Shown: positions 53,224-64,000 of the stretch, one piece after another
Position numbering within the stretch: position 1 is the stretch's first letter
Layout: every line of letters starts with the position of its first letter
DNA from: an uncultured Pseudomonadota bacterium
Lineage (GTDB): Bacteria; Myxococcota_A; UBA9160; PR03
Reading direction: 5' to 3'
DNA length: 64,000 nucleotides
Assembly: GCA_900696485.1 (NCBI GenBank)
Contig: CAADGG010000033.1
Coordinates: 1 to 64,000 of the forward strand
The notes under the pieces: generated by a model
What the model was told of the DNA's origin: nothing
The model's input: only the letters and a program-made list of their open reading frames with translations
Databases searched by the model: none
Translations under genes and position numbers: made by a program

Positions 53224-54560
53224 CAGTCGAGGACGTCACGCGTTGGCTGGCGGCGGCGCGCTGGCGGGTCCGTCGCGATCTGGGGCAGAGCCAGCTCGAA
53301 GGGTTGCTGGCCGGGGCGGAGGCGGCACTCGCGGCGACCCCGGAGCCGCGCAAGCGCGAGCGTCACAAGCTGATCTTCGAGCTCGCGCTCGCCGGCACGC
53401 AACCGGATCATCTGCTCAAGGTCGTGCAGCATCGCCACGCGTCCCTCGTGACGCGACTCGGCCCCGCCGGTGCGGTCACGCAGTGGAAGCGGGCCGAATC
53501 GCTGCGGGCGCGAGGCCTCGAGACGCCGCTGCCGGTCGCCGCCGGAGTGGTTCGCCGGCGCGGACTCCTCGACGTCTCGCTGCTGTTGCTGCCGATCGTG
53601 CCGGACGCGATCGATGTCGCGGTGCTCGCGAGCGACGCATCGTGCCCCGGCGCGCGGCGCCGTAGGCTCGCCCGAGAGCTGGGTCTGGTGGCGCGGGAGC
53701 TGCACGATGCGGGGATCGATCAGCAGGATTTTGCGCCCAACAACTTCCTGTGGCGACCGAACCCGTCGCCGCACCTCCTCGCGATCGATTTCGAACATGC
53801 CCGCATCGGCCGTCCGCTCGCGCGACGCCGGCGCGCGCAGCAGCTCGCGAAACTGGATCGCCATCTGCACGCGGCGAGCGCGGCGGATCGGCTGCGCCTG
53901 TTGCTTGCCTACGCGCGGGGTGACGCTGTGGAGGCGCGCGGCTGGTGGCACGCCGTGGCGTCCGCTCACGGGGGGCTGGCGCGGCGCGACGATCGCCACC
54001 TGCGGCGGACCGCTACGCGGGCGAGTCGCCGCTTCGTTCCGGTGTCACAGGGCGGCTGGCGCGGCTGGGCGCGGCGAGGGGCGTCGCTCGAGCCGGTGCT
54101 GGGCGCTCTGGCGCGGACGGCCGATGCGGGTCCGCCCGGCTGCTGGGTGCAGCCACTCGGCGTGCTCGGTGCACGTGCAGCCGCGCGCACCTGGGCCGCC
54201 GCCCTCACGCTCGCGCAGCGTGGGTGTATGCCGGAACCGCGCGGCCTGCTTCACCGGGACGGTCGCGGCTGGCTCTTCGGCGACCAGGGGCCCGGTTGGC
54301 GGGCGCTGGCGGACGTCGATCGCGACGCGGCGCGCGCGGCGTTGGTGGGGCTCTGCGGACGTCTGCTCTGCTATGGCTTCGAACCGGCGGCGCTCCCCGC
54401 CGAGACGATCCGGCTGATCCCCGGCCCGCGCGGTGGCTGGCGCGCGGTCGCGCTCGACCCGCGCGGGCTGCGGCCGGGCCGGCGATCTCGAACGATCAGT
54501 GCCCGCGCCTGGTCCACCGGACTGCTCGGCTCCCCGGGCCCCGCGTCCGCGTTGCGATGA
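53220..54560 (+). CDS. Kdo/WaaP-type lipopolysaccharide kinase-like protein
   Basis: A 446-residue protein from TTG 53220, which overlaps the upstream stop and follows GAGGAG. It has the protein-kinase-like fold of KdkA/WaaP: lysine region HLLKVVQHRH, catalytic loop HDAGIDQQDFAPNNFL (about residues 163-178) and the metal motif LLAIDFEHAR (DFE for DFG) near residue 190. Relatives phosphorylate Kdo or heptose in the LPS inner core. The C-terminal ~200 residues are an extra Arg/Ala/Trp-rich part with no clear family and make it much longer than KdkA (about 236) or WaaP (about 265). Confidence 0.78.
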   Translation: MTVEDVTRWLAAARWRVRRDLGQSQLEGLLAGAEAALAATPEPRKRERHKLIFELALAGTQPDHLLKVVQHRHASLVTRLGPAGAVTQWKRAESLRARGLETPLPVAAGVVRRRGLLDVSLLLLPIVPDAIDVAVLASDASCPGARRRRLARELGLVARELHDAGIDQQDFAPNNFLWRPNPSPHLLAIDFEHARIGRPLARRRRAQQLAKLDRHLHAASAADRLRLLLAYARGDAVEARGWWHAVASAHGGLARRDDRHLRRTATRASRRFVPVSQGGWRGWARRGASLEPVLGALARTADAGPPGCWVQPLGVLGARAAARTWAAALTLAQRGCMPEPRGLLHRDGRGWLFGDQGPGWRALADVDRDAARAALVGLCGRLLCYGFEPAALPAETIRLIPGPRGGWRAVALDPRGLRPGRRSRTISARAWSTGLLGSPGPASALR

Positions 54561-54632
54561 TGCCTCGGCGCGCGGCTCCGGCCCGCCGGCCAGCCGCCGC
54601 GCGGATCCTGGAATTCGCTCCGCCCGGTCCGG

Positions 54633-55013
54633 TCAGCCCAGTCCGCCGCGATGACCGAGCCGTACGCGGGTCACCACGTTCGTCAGCTCGACGATCGCCG
54701 TATGCGTCGCGGCGGCGTCCCCCTCGCGACCGTTCGCGGCGACGCGTTCAGCGGCTTCGGCGAGCGGAGGCAGACCCATCGTGCGCGCCTTCGCAGCCAG
54801 CTCGTTGGCGCGCTTGGCGGCCTCCTCGAGCTGTCCGACCTGCTCGGCCTCCTGGATCCAATCGATCCGCTCGCCGAGTTCGATGACGAACGCGTCGAGC
54901 TGCTCGAGCGCATGCTCCTCGACGAGGAGGGAGTAGATGGGACCCGTGCTGCGAAGCTCCACGCCGTCCCCTATCGGACGGCAGTCCGCACGGCTGTACG
55001 GGGTGCGGTGCAC
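54633..55013 (-). CDS. Small helical protein, unknown function
   Basis: A 126-residue protein from GTG 55013. Residues 30-125 are predicted helical and acidic (EEHALEQLDAFVIELGERID, EEAAKRANELAAKARTMGLP), reminiscent of HPt-like four-helix bundles but without a phospho-accepting His in the usual HxLKG context. It is divergent from the CPBP protease gene. The alternative is a short regulatory or scaffolding protein. Confidence 0.55.
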   Translation of the reverse strand: MHRTPYSRADCRPIGDGVELRSTGPIYSLLVEEHALEQLDAFVIELGERIDWIQEAEQVGQLEEAAKRANELAAKARTMGLPPLAEAAERVAANGREGDAAATHTAIVELTNVVTRVRLGHRGGLG

Positions 55014-55029
55014 GCGCCGACTCGTCCCG

Positions 55030-55035
55030 TATGAT
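55030..55035 (+). promoter_or_regulatory. -10 box TATGAT seven bases before the CPBP protease start
   Basis: TATGAT matches the consensus at five of six positions and ends seven bases before ATG 55043. An in-frame ATG at 55031 lies within the box itself and so cannot be the start of an mRNA made from it. Confidence 0.5.
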
Positions 55036-55042
55036 CCCGGCC

Positions 55043-55741
55043 ATGCCGAGCCCGCGGACGCCCAGCCACTACGCCCTGCTCTTCACGTATGTGCTGCCGT
55101 ACTTCCTCTACGTGTTCGCGCTGATGCTCCCCGAGGCGTGGCTGCCGAAGCCCTGGTCCTATGGGATCGCCATCGCCGCCAGCGCCGCCGCGATTGCGTG
55201 GGCCTGGCGCTGGTTCCTGCCGTTGCGAGGGCCGCAGGCGGCGTCGGGATCCGTACTTGCCGGGATCGCCGGCGGGATCCTCGGAACCGCGCTGTGGCTC
55301 GCGATCAAGGCTCCGTTCTACGAGCCGGGTGGGGAGGCCTGGCCGCCGGCGGCATTCTGGATGCGCGTGCTCGCGTCGGGGACCGTGGTGGCGTTCTTCG
55401 AGGAGCAACTGTTCCGCGGGTTGTTGCTACGCGGCGCCGTACTCTGGGACCGCTTGCGACGGGCCGGGCGAACGGATCCCCTCGGCGAAGTGCTGCACGA
55501 GCATGGGCCGGGAGACGTCGAGCCCGGCGCCTGGACGCCGGCCGCACTCGCGATCTCCTCGCTCGCGTTCGCCGCCGGGCACGCCCCCGGCGAATGGCTC
55601 GCGGCCACCGCCTATGGATTGCTGATGGCAGGACTGTGGATCTGGCGCAAGGATCTGCTCAGCTGTGTCATCGCGCATTCGGTGACCAACGTGACACTCG
55701 CGCTCTGGGTCTGGCGGACCGGTCAGTGGTCGGTCTGGTAG
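55043..55741 (+). CDS. CPBP-family intramembrane glutamic protease (Abi/CAAX-like)
   Basis: A 232-residue polytopic membrane protein. The motifs are FFEEQLFRGLLLRG (about residues 115-128), FAAGH and AHSVTN, giving the Glu-Glu, His and His/Asn residues of CPBP proteases. The layout resembles the CAAX-protease-related proteins linked to exosortase systems (TIGR03008 type). I choose ATG 55043 because the earlier ATG overlaps a strong -10 box. No Shine-Dalgarno; likely leaderless. Confidence 0.85.
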   Translation: MPSPRTPSHYALLFTYVLPYFLYVFALMLPEAWLPKPWSYGIAIAASAAAIAWAWRWFLPLRGPQAASGSVLAGIAGGILGTALWLAIKAPFYEPGGEAWPPAAFWMRVLASGTVVAFFEEQLFRGLLLRGAVLWDRLRRAGRTDPLGEVLHEHGPGDVEPGAWTPAALAISSLAFAAGHAPGEWLAATAYGLLMAGLWIWRKDLLSCVIAHSVTNVTLALWVWRTGQWSVW

Positions 55742-55800
55742 GCTCCGCGGGGCCCTGCTCGCGCGGGGCCCTGCTCGGGAACCCGGCAAGATCCAGAGCC

Positions 55801-55826
55801 ATTTGCGATATCGATTTGCAATATCG
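55801..55826. promoter_or_regulatory. Tandem/inverted operator-like repeat upstream of metH
   Basis: Two adjacent 13-mers, ATTTGCGATATCG (55801-55813) and ATTTGCAATATCG (55814-55826), differ by one base. They also form an inverted repeat CGATAT-N9-ATATCG (55806-55826), a geometry used by ArsR-family regulators such as SahR. It sits just upstream of the metH -10 box and is the most AT-rich patch of the area. Confidence 0.5.
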
Positions 55827-55837
55827 GTTCATTCGGA

Positions 55838-55843
55838 TACATT
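55838..55843 (+). promoter_or_regulatory. -10-like TACATT eight bases before metH
   Basis: TACATT then AATACGTA then ATG 55852. No Shine-Dalgarno; leaderless start predicted. Confidence 0.45.
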
Positions 55844-55851
55844 AATACGTA

Positions 55852-59558
<3,707 letters not shown>

Positions 59559-59562
<4 letters not shown>

Positions 59563-60281
59563 GCGATCCCCTCGTCTTCGTGAGCGGCGGCTCGAGCGGG
59601 ATCGGCCGCGCGATGATCGAGGCGCTTCCGTGGCCGGGCGCCCGCGTCCTGAACCTCAGTCGCCGCCCGGCGCCGGCCTCGGAGCACGTCGCGGTGGATC
59701 TCGCGTCGTCGTCCGGATGGGCGCAGGCCGCGACCTGCTTCGAACGAGAGCTCGCGGGCTTTTCCGGCGAGCTCGCCGTCTTCGTGCACGCCGCCGGGAC
59801 GCTGACGCCGATCTGCTTTGCCGGGGACGGAGATGCCGACGCCTACCGCCGCAACGTGCTGCTGAACTCTGCCGCGCCGCAGTTGCTCGGGGATGCATTC
59901 CTGCGCGCGCTCGCTGGGAGTTCTGCGCGCGGCTGGCTGCTCTTCATCGGTTCCGGTGCCTCCTCCGGGATCTACGAAGGCTGGTCCGGATACAGTGCCG
60001 GCAAGGCCGCGACGGATCACTGGGTGCGCACGGTGGGGGCCGAGCAGACCGCTCGCAGCGGCCGCTGCCAGATCGTCTGCATCGCTCCCGGCGTCGTCGC
60101 GACTCCGATGCAGGAGGAGATCCGCGCGACGCCGGCCGAGCATTTCCCGCAGCGCGAGCGCTTCGAAGCCCTGCACAGCGAGGGGCACCTGCGCGCGCCC
60201 GCCGATGTCGCGCGGGAGCTCTGGGCCGTACGCGAGCGTCCGATCGCGAACGGTGCGGTCCTCGACCTGCGCGAGCCCTGA
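59559..60281 (+). CDS. Short-chain dehydrogenase/reductase coupled to metH
   Basis: A 240-residue SDR. Cofactor motif [11 protein letters not shown] at about residues 9-19, HAAGT (NAG-like) near 83, and catalytic YSAGK near 146 preceded by Ser in IGSGASSG. The start overlaps the metH stop (ATGA), so both are co-translated. Overall it resembles sepiapterin/benzil-reductase-type SDRs, which could fit pterin or folate redox next to MetH, but this is inference. Confidence 0.87.
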
Positions 60282-60299
60282 CACGGCGCGCGACTCCGC

Positions 60300-60305
60300 T
60301 ACGGT
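60300..60305 (+). promoter_or_regulatory. -10-like TACGGT six bases before the HAD hydrolase
   Basis: TACGGT then GCCTCC then ATG 60312. No Shine-Dalgarno; leaderless start predicted. Confidence 0.4.
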
Positions 60306-60311
60306 GCCTCC

Positions 60312-60944
60312 ATGTCGGTCTGGCGAGCCGTGATCTTCGATCTGGGCGGCGTCGTCATGGGGTCTCCCCTGCACGCGATCGCCGCCTACGAGCGTGAATG
60401 TGGCATCCCGGCCGGCGTCATCAATCGGCTGGTGGTCGCGAACGGCCCGGCGGGCGCCTGGTCGCAGCTCGAACGCGGCGAACTCGCACTCGACGCGTTC
60501 TTTCCCCGCTTCGACGCCGAGTGTCGGGCGGCCGGCCACGAACTCTCGGCCCGGGCCATGATGGAGCGGATCGCGGCGGCGGCACGGCCGCGACCGCAGA
60601 TGCTGGCGGCCGTCCGCGAGCTGCGCGCTCGGGGCTTGCGCACGTCGGCGCTCACCAACAACTGGCGCGGGGACGGAACCGGGGAGCGCGACTGGCTCGG
60701 CCCGCTCTTCGATGTCGTCGTAGAGTCTGCGGTCGAAGGCCTGCGCAAGCCGGATCCGCGCATCTACGCGCTGGTGCTCGAACGACTCGCCGTCCCCGCA
60801 CACGAAACGGTGTTCCTAGACGACATCGGGCGGAATCTGAAACCCGCCCGGACGCTCGGCATGCGCACGATCAAAGTGGATGATCCCGACCAGGCGCTTC
60901 GCGAACTCGGCGCCGTGCTCGGCTTTCCGCTGGGTGGGTCGTGA
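60312..60944 (+). CDS. HAD-superfamily (subfamily IA, epoxide-hydrolase-N-like) hydrolase
   Basis: A 210-residue HAD enzyme. Motif I is IFDLGGV, with the nucleophile Asp at about residue 10 but Gly in place of the second Asp of DxD. That change is typical of the YihX/sEH-N type, where the motif is DLGG/DIGN. Motif II is ALTNNWRG, motif III the Lys in GLRKPDPRIY, and motif IV FLDDIGRNL. Small phosphate monoesters are the likely substrates. The stop overlaps the GTG of the next small gene. Confidence 0.88.
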   Translation: MSVWRAVIFDLGGVVMGSPLHAIAAYERECGIPAGVINRLVVANGPAGAWSQLERGELALDAFFPRFDAECRAAGHELSARAMMERIAAAARPRPQMLAAVRELRARGLRTSALTNNWRGDGTGERDWLGPLFDVVVESAVEGLRKPDPRIYALVLERLAVPAHETVFLDDIGRNLKPARTLGMRTIKVDDPDQALRELGAVLGFPLGGS

Positions 60945-61192
60945 CTCCCGCTTCGGATCCGGAGCGCACGCTCGGGGTGATCGAGTGCTTCACCGCCGTC
61001 GTGCGGCATTGCCCGAAAGGGCCGGCGCGCGCGGTCGCGGAGAGCGCCCTCGCCACGGTCGAACGCGACGGGGCGCCGGTGTTGCCCGAGCAGGCGTTCC
61101 GGGTCCTCAGTGCCCTCCGCGGCTGGCAGGGCGAACGCGCAAGCCAGGTCAAACGATCGCTCGAGACGTTTCTCGCCAGCGGCGCGAAATGA
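60941..61192 (+). CDS. Small protein, unknown function
   Basis: An 83-residue soluble protein from GTG 60941, overlapping the HAD stop by 4 bp (GTGA), so co-translated. Helical with mixed charge (LGVIECFTAVVRHCPKGPAR, ALRGWQGERASQVKRSLETF). Two Cys. No recognised family. It is 83 bp upstream of asd. Confidence 0.55.
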   Translation: MTPASDPERTLGVIECFTAVVRHCPKGPARAVAESALATVERDGAPVLPEQAFRVLSALRGWQGERASQVKRSLETFLASGAK

Positions 61193-61275
61193 CCGGACCT
61201 CCGCGCGGACGACGCGCGCTCGCGATCGCCGCACGCGTTCCCTAACCTCCCGGCCTGCTCAACCGGAGAGGACCG

Positions 61276-62289
61276 ATGTCCCAGCTCCACGTCGCGATCG
61301 CCGGCGCCACCGGCGCGGTGGGTGCCGAGTTCCTGCGCCTGCTCGAGAAGCGGGAGTACCCGATCGGCCGACTCACACTGCTGGCCAGCCGGCGCAGTGT
61401 GGGACGGACGCTCCGCTTTCGCGGGGAGGACCTCCCGGTGACCGAGCTGACCCCGGATGCGTTCCGAGGCGTCGATCATGCGTTCTTCAGCGCCGGGGGC
61501 AGCCAGAGCCAGGCGTTCGCACCGGCGGCCGCCGCGGCGGGCGCCGTGGTGATCGACAACTCGAGCGCCTTCCGATACGACGACGAGGTGCCGTTGGTGA
61601 TCCCGGAGATCAACCCGGAGGATGCGTTCCGGCACCACGGCATCATCGCCAATCCCAACTGCACGACGATCATCACGCTGATGGCGCTGGCGCCGCTGCA
61701 CCGGGCCTTCGGACTCCGGCGCGCCATCTCGTCGAGCTACCAGGCGATCAGCGGGGCCGGCGCGCAGGCGATGGCGGAACTCGAGCGGCAGGTGCACGAC
61801 TGGGTGGCGGGCCGCTCGCTCGAGGTGAAACACCAGCCCAAGCAGATCGCGTTCAACGTGATCCCGCGCATCGATGCGGTACAGGACAACTTCTACACGA
61901 AGGAAGAGATGAAATTCGTCTGGGAGGGCCGCAAGATCCTGCACCACGCCGAGCTGGCGGCGACGGCCACCTGCGTACGCGTCCCGGTGTTCCGATCCCA
62001 TGCCGTGTCGTTGAATCTCGAGTTCACGAAGCCGGTCACGCGCGACCGCGCGCTCAGCGTGCTGCGCGACGCGCCGGGCCTGGCCGTCCAGGATGATCCG
62101 ACGGCCGAGATCTATCCGACTCCGATCGAGGTCAGTGGGAAGAACGAGGTGTTCGTGGGCCGCGTGCGCGAGGACATCTCGGTGCCGGACGGCCGCGGGC
62201 TCGCGCTGTGGGTCGTGGGCGACCAGCTCGCCAAGGGGGCGGCCTTGAATGCCGTCCAGATCGGCGAGCTGCTGCTGCGAGGCCGCTAG
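61276..62289 (+). CDS. asd: Aspartate-semialdehyde dehydrogenase
   Basis: Makes aspartate semialdehyde, the branch point to lysine, diaminopimelate, threonine and methionine. A 337-residue protein: NADP loop AGATGAVGAEFLRLLE, SAGGSQSQ, the nucleophile Cys in ANPNCTTIITLMAL (about residue 132), FNVIPRID and the C-terminal VRVPVFRSHAVSLNLEF with the catalytic His. GGAGAGG precedes the ATG and a TAACCT box lies at 61243-61248. It overlaps the convergent EthD-like gene by 4 bp. Confidence 0.96.
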   Translation: MSQLHVAIAGATGAVGAEFLRLLEKREYPIGRLTLLASRRSVGRTLRFRGEDLPVTELTPDAFRGVDHAFFSAGGSQSQAFAPAAAAAGAVVIDNSSAFRYDDEVPLVIPEINPEDAFRHHGIIANPNCTTIITLMALAPLHRAFGLRRAISSSYQAISGAGAQAMAELERQVHDWVAGRSLEVKHQPKQIAFNVIPRIDAVQDNFYTKEEMKFVWEGRKILHHAELAATATCVRVPVFRSHAVSLNLEFTKPVTRDRALSVLRDAPGLAVQDDPTAEIYPTPIEVSGKNEVFVGRVREDISVPDGRGLALWVVGDQLAKGAALNAVQIGELLLRGR

Positions 62290-62993
62290 CCGACGTCGCG
62301 GAGCACGATCTCGCTGAGCGGGTGGCTTTCGATCCGGTCGAGATCGAGAAACCGCTTTACACTGGCGACCATCCGGGCCAGACGCTCACGCAGTTTCGCA
62401 GGCTCTCCCACCGCGTCGTACCAGCGCTCGAGGTCGGTGACCGCCTCGGTGGGGAAGCTCTCCTCGACGAGGCCGAGCCACGGCGGCGCGTCCGGCGTCA
62501 GCGGGCGGGCGACGACGTTCCGGACGTAGCGATACGTGCACTGGATCTCCATCGCGAGGGGGGAGTGGTGGTCGTGCCAGAGAGCGAGCCACTCCGGCCA
62601 CGCGAGGCGTTCCGGTTTCTCGAGCAACGCGAGCATCGTAGTGCCGGGCGTACGCGAACCGAGCGGGGCGCGATGGGTGGTGTTGCGGAGCGGGACGGAT
62701 TCCGTGACGAGGTACCCCGCGACGCGAGAAACGTGCGGAGCCAAGGCCGTTTCGATCGCGTCGCGATCGTCGACGCAGTCGAGCCAGACCGCCAGCATGC
62801 CGGCAATCGGATCGTCCATTCGTGTGATGCGGGCCGCCGCCACGGCCTCCGCCTCGGCATCCGCCGTCAGCAACGAAAGGCCCCGGACACCGCTCGCGAG
62901 CAGCGCGGGCACGGCGTTCTCGAGCAAGCCATCGCGAAACGAATCCCCGGCCCGCGAGGACGGTTTCCACAACACGTAGCAGAGCTTCTCCAT
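62286..62993 (-). CDS. EthD-domain-like protein
   Basis: A 235-residue soluble protein made of two ferredoxin-like halves. The first half starts KLCYVLWKPSSRAGDSFRDG and has LLTADAEAEAVAAARITRMD; the second contains PEWLALWHDHHSPLAMEIQC, the EthD-type WxxxHxP pattern, and YRYVRNVVARPL. It follows the LLM oxidoreductase gene by 22 bp on the same strand, a pairing seen in degradative or secondary-metabolism operons. The exact role is unknown. Confidence 0.7.
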   Translation of the reverse strand: MEKLCYVLWKPSSRAGDSFRDGLLENAVPALLASGVRGLSLLTADAEAEAVAAARITRMDDPIAGMLAVWLDCVDDRDAIETALAPHVSRVAGYLVTESVPLRNTTHRAPLGSRTPGTTMLALLEKPERLAWPEWLALWHDHHSPLAMEIQCTYRYVRNVVARPLTPDAPPWLGLVEESFPTEAVTDLERWYDAVGEPAKLRERLARMVASVKRFLDLDRIESHPLSEIVLRDVG

Positions 62994-63015
62994 GCAGACT
63001 CCCGCGCGCGTCCGA

Positions 63016-63858
63016 TCAAGCGATCGTGCGTGCGGTGATGGCGAGTTCGTCGAGCAGCGGAAGGACCTGCTCACGCGACGAAGAGGGCACGAAGAACACG
63101 GCGCGGGCGATGCCGGCGTCGCGCAGGCGCACGAGCGCGGCCGCATCCGTCGGCGCCGCGTAGATCGACACCTCCAGGTCGGCGGGATCCCGCCCCGCTT
63201 CCTCGGCCAGGCGCCGGAACTCCGGCAGCTTCGCCAGGACGAGTTCCGGCATGCCGACCGGGATCCAGCCGTCTCCCCAACGCAGCGCGCGCCGGGCGCC
63301 GCCGGGCCAGCCACCGCCGACGTGGATCGGAGGCCAGGGCTTCTGCCGGGGCTTCGGCCACGCGAAACTCGGCTCGAGATCCACGAACTCGCCGTGGTAC
63401 TCCGCCTGCTCGTCGCTCCAGAGTCGCTGCATCGCTTCGATGCGTTCGCGCAGCACGCGCCAGCGGCGCGTGAACGGCGTACCGTGCTGCGCCATCTCCT
63501 CGGCGTTCCAGCCGCCTCCGACCCCGAACAGGAAACGCCCCTGCGATAGTTGGTCCAGCGAAGCGACCATCTTGGCGGTCTGGATCGGGTCGCGTTGGAC
63601 CAGCAGGCAGACGCCGGTGGCGAGTTTCAGCCGTGTGGTGACGCTGGCCGCCGACGCGAGAGCGACGAACGGATCCATCACCTCGTAGTAGATCTGGGGC
63701 AGCTCCCCGCCGCCCGGGAAGGGCGATTTCCGGCTCGCCGGGATGTGCGAGTGCTCGGCGACCCACAGCGATTCGAAGTCCCGCTCCTCGGCGGCCCGGG
63801 CCAGGTCCGCGGGCGGGATCGAGTGTTCGGTCGGGAACGTGCAGAGTCCGAACTGCAT
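63016..63858 (-). CDS. LLM-class F420/flavin-dependent oxidoreductase
   Basis: A 280-residue luciferase-like TIM-barrel oxidoreductase (AAGAGGAGC before ATG 63858). Marks are FGLCTFPTEHSIPPADLARA, SLWVAEHSHIPAS, RLKLATGVCLLVQRDPIQTAK, DQLSQGRFLFGVGGGWNAEE and PPIHVGGGWPGGARRALRWG. The GVGGGWN pattern is that of F420-type members. It differs from the 11290 paralogue at most positions. It is the middle gene of an operon between a GH15 enzyme and the EthD-like protein. Confidence 0.9.
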   Translation of the reverse strand: MQFGLCTFPTEHSIPPADLARAAEERDFESLWVAEHSHIPASRKSPFPGGGELPQIYYEVMDPFVALASAASVTTRLKLATGVCLLVQRDPIQTAKMVASLDQLSQGRFLFGVGGGWNAEEMAQHGTPFTRRWRVLRERIEAMQRLWSDEQAEYHGEFVDLEPSFAWPKPRQKPWPPIHVGGGWPGGARRALRWGDGWIPVGMPELVLAKLPEFRRLAEEAGRDPADLEVSIYAAPTDAAALVRLRDAGIARAVFFVPSSSREQVLPLLDELAITARTIA

Positions 63859-63883
63859 GGTGCTCCTCTTCCGGCGCTGCCAG

Positions 63884-64000
63884 TCAAGCGAGGGTTGTCG
63901 GGTCCGCTGCCGACAGGGCCAGCGCGGCGTCGATCAACGCGAGATGGGAATAGGCCTGGGGCGTATTGCCGAGCGCGAGGCCGGTCGCCGGAGCGATCTG
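63884..64000 (-). CDS. C-terminus of a GH15 (glucoamylase/trehalase-like) enzyme (partial)
   Basis: The last 38 residues are visible before the right edge, ending with a TGA at 63884-63886. LALGNTPQAYSHLALIDAAL matches the strongly conserved C-terminal signature of bacterial GH15-family proteins (GNxPQAxSHLALI-AA), which hydrolyse trehalose or alpha-glucans. It lies 25 bp upstream of the LLM oxidoreductase gene and is presumably the first visible gene of that operon. Confidence 0.8.
   Translation of the reverse strand, partial: QIAPATGLALGNTPQAYSHLALIDAALALSAADPTTLA

Overview
The window is a GC-rich chromosomal stretch (roughly 70% G+C by eye) with dense, often overlapping genes. It suggests a deltaproteobacterium in the broad sense (Myxococcota, Desulfobacterota or Binatota-like). 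The grounds are a Sec-type (clade II) nitrous oxide reductase cluster, a MutL with the endonuclease motif, an FYDLN zinc-domain protein with a basic tail, LLM-type flavin oxidoreductases, a CaiB/BaiF CoA-transferase and many lipoproteins. This taxonomic call is inference. There is no rRNA, CRISPR array or transposase; one initiator tRNA-fMet is present. Several genes have a TAnnnT -10 box only 6-10 nt before the start codon, which suggests leaderless mRNAs.

Region 1-5.2 kb is accessory. A PpiC-like lipoprotein gene is followed by a frameshifted relic, a kelch protein and a decayed copy of the lipoprotein's signal peptide. Next comes the most interesting locus. A 58-residue peptide gene too short for routine gene calling (3839-4015, minus) carries two near-identical 13-residue repeats in its C-terminal half. 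It lies beside an alpha-ketoglutarate-HExxH-type peptide hydroxylase-like gene (2702-3700) and a divergent ATP-grasp ligase (4156-5118). I read this as a small RiPP (ribosomally made, post-translationally modified peptide) cassette of a combination I do not recognise as described.

Region 5.2-16.3 kb is metabolic: CoA-transferase, NADP-type glutamate dehydrogenase (apparently inserted, flanked by a duplicated ~41-bp sequence), G3E GTPase, MATE exporter, SDR, LLM oxidoreductase, adenosylhomocysteinase, and an ammonium transporter behind a textbook sigma-54 promoter. Region 16.6-23.3 kb is a compact nos operon: cytochrome c, nosZ, nosD, nosF, nosL, nosY and a nos-linked membrane protein. It is preceded by an 11-bp-period repeat array. 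The cytochrome probably feeds electrons to NosZ while NosD/F/Y and NosL serve copper-site maturation.

Region 23.4-33.2 kb holds an MFS exporter, a crotonase, small envelope proteins, tRNA-fMet with its own promoter and terminator, a REC-PilZ regulator, an ROK kinase and a methyl-accepting protein. Region 33.2-42.6 kb carries queA-tgt (queuosine), a GHL10-like lipoprotein, a lytic transglycosylase, a PfkB kinase, an FYDLN protein and a eukaryotic-type UDP-sugar pyrophosphorylase. Region 42.8-50.2 kb is a minus-strand housekeeping block (lipase-like lipoprotein, YfgM-like TPR protein, der, miaA, mutL). Region 50.2-64 kb has a degenerate AAA+ regulator, a nitrilase-family amidase, a Kdo-kinase-like protein, a CPBP protease, metH, an SDR, a HAD hydrolase, asd, and a minus-strand operon of a GH15 enzyme, an LLM oxidoreductase and an EthD-like protein.

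Two perfect 39-bp palindromes of one repeat family sit at convergent gene ends (12.2 and 26.5 kb).
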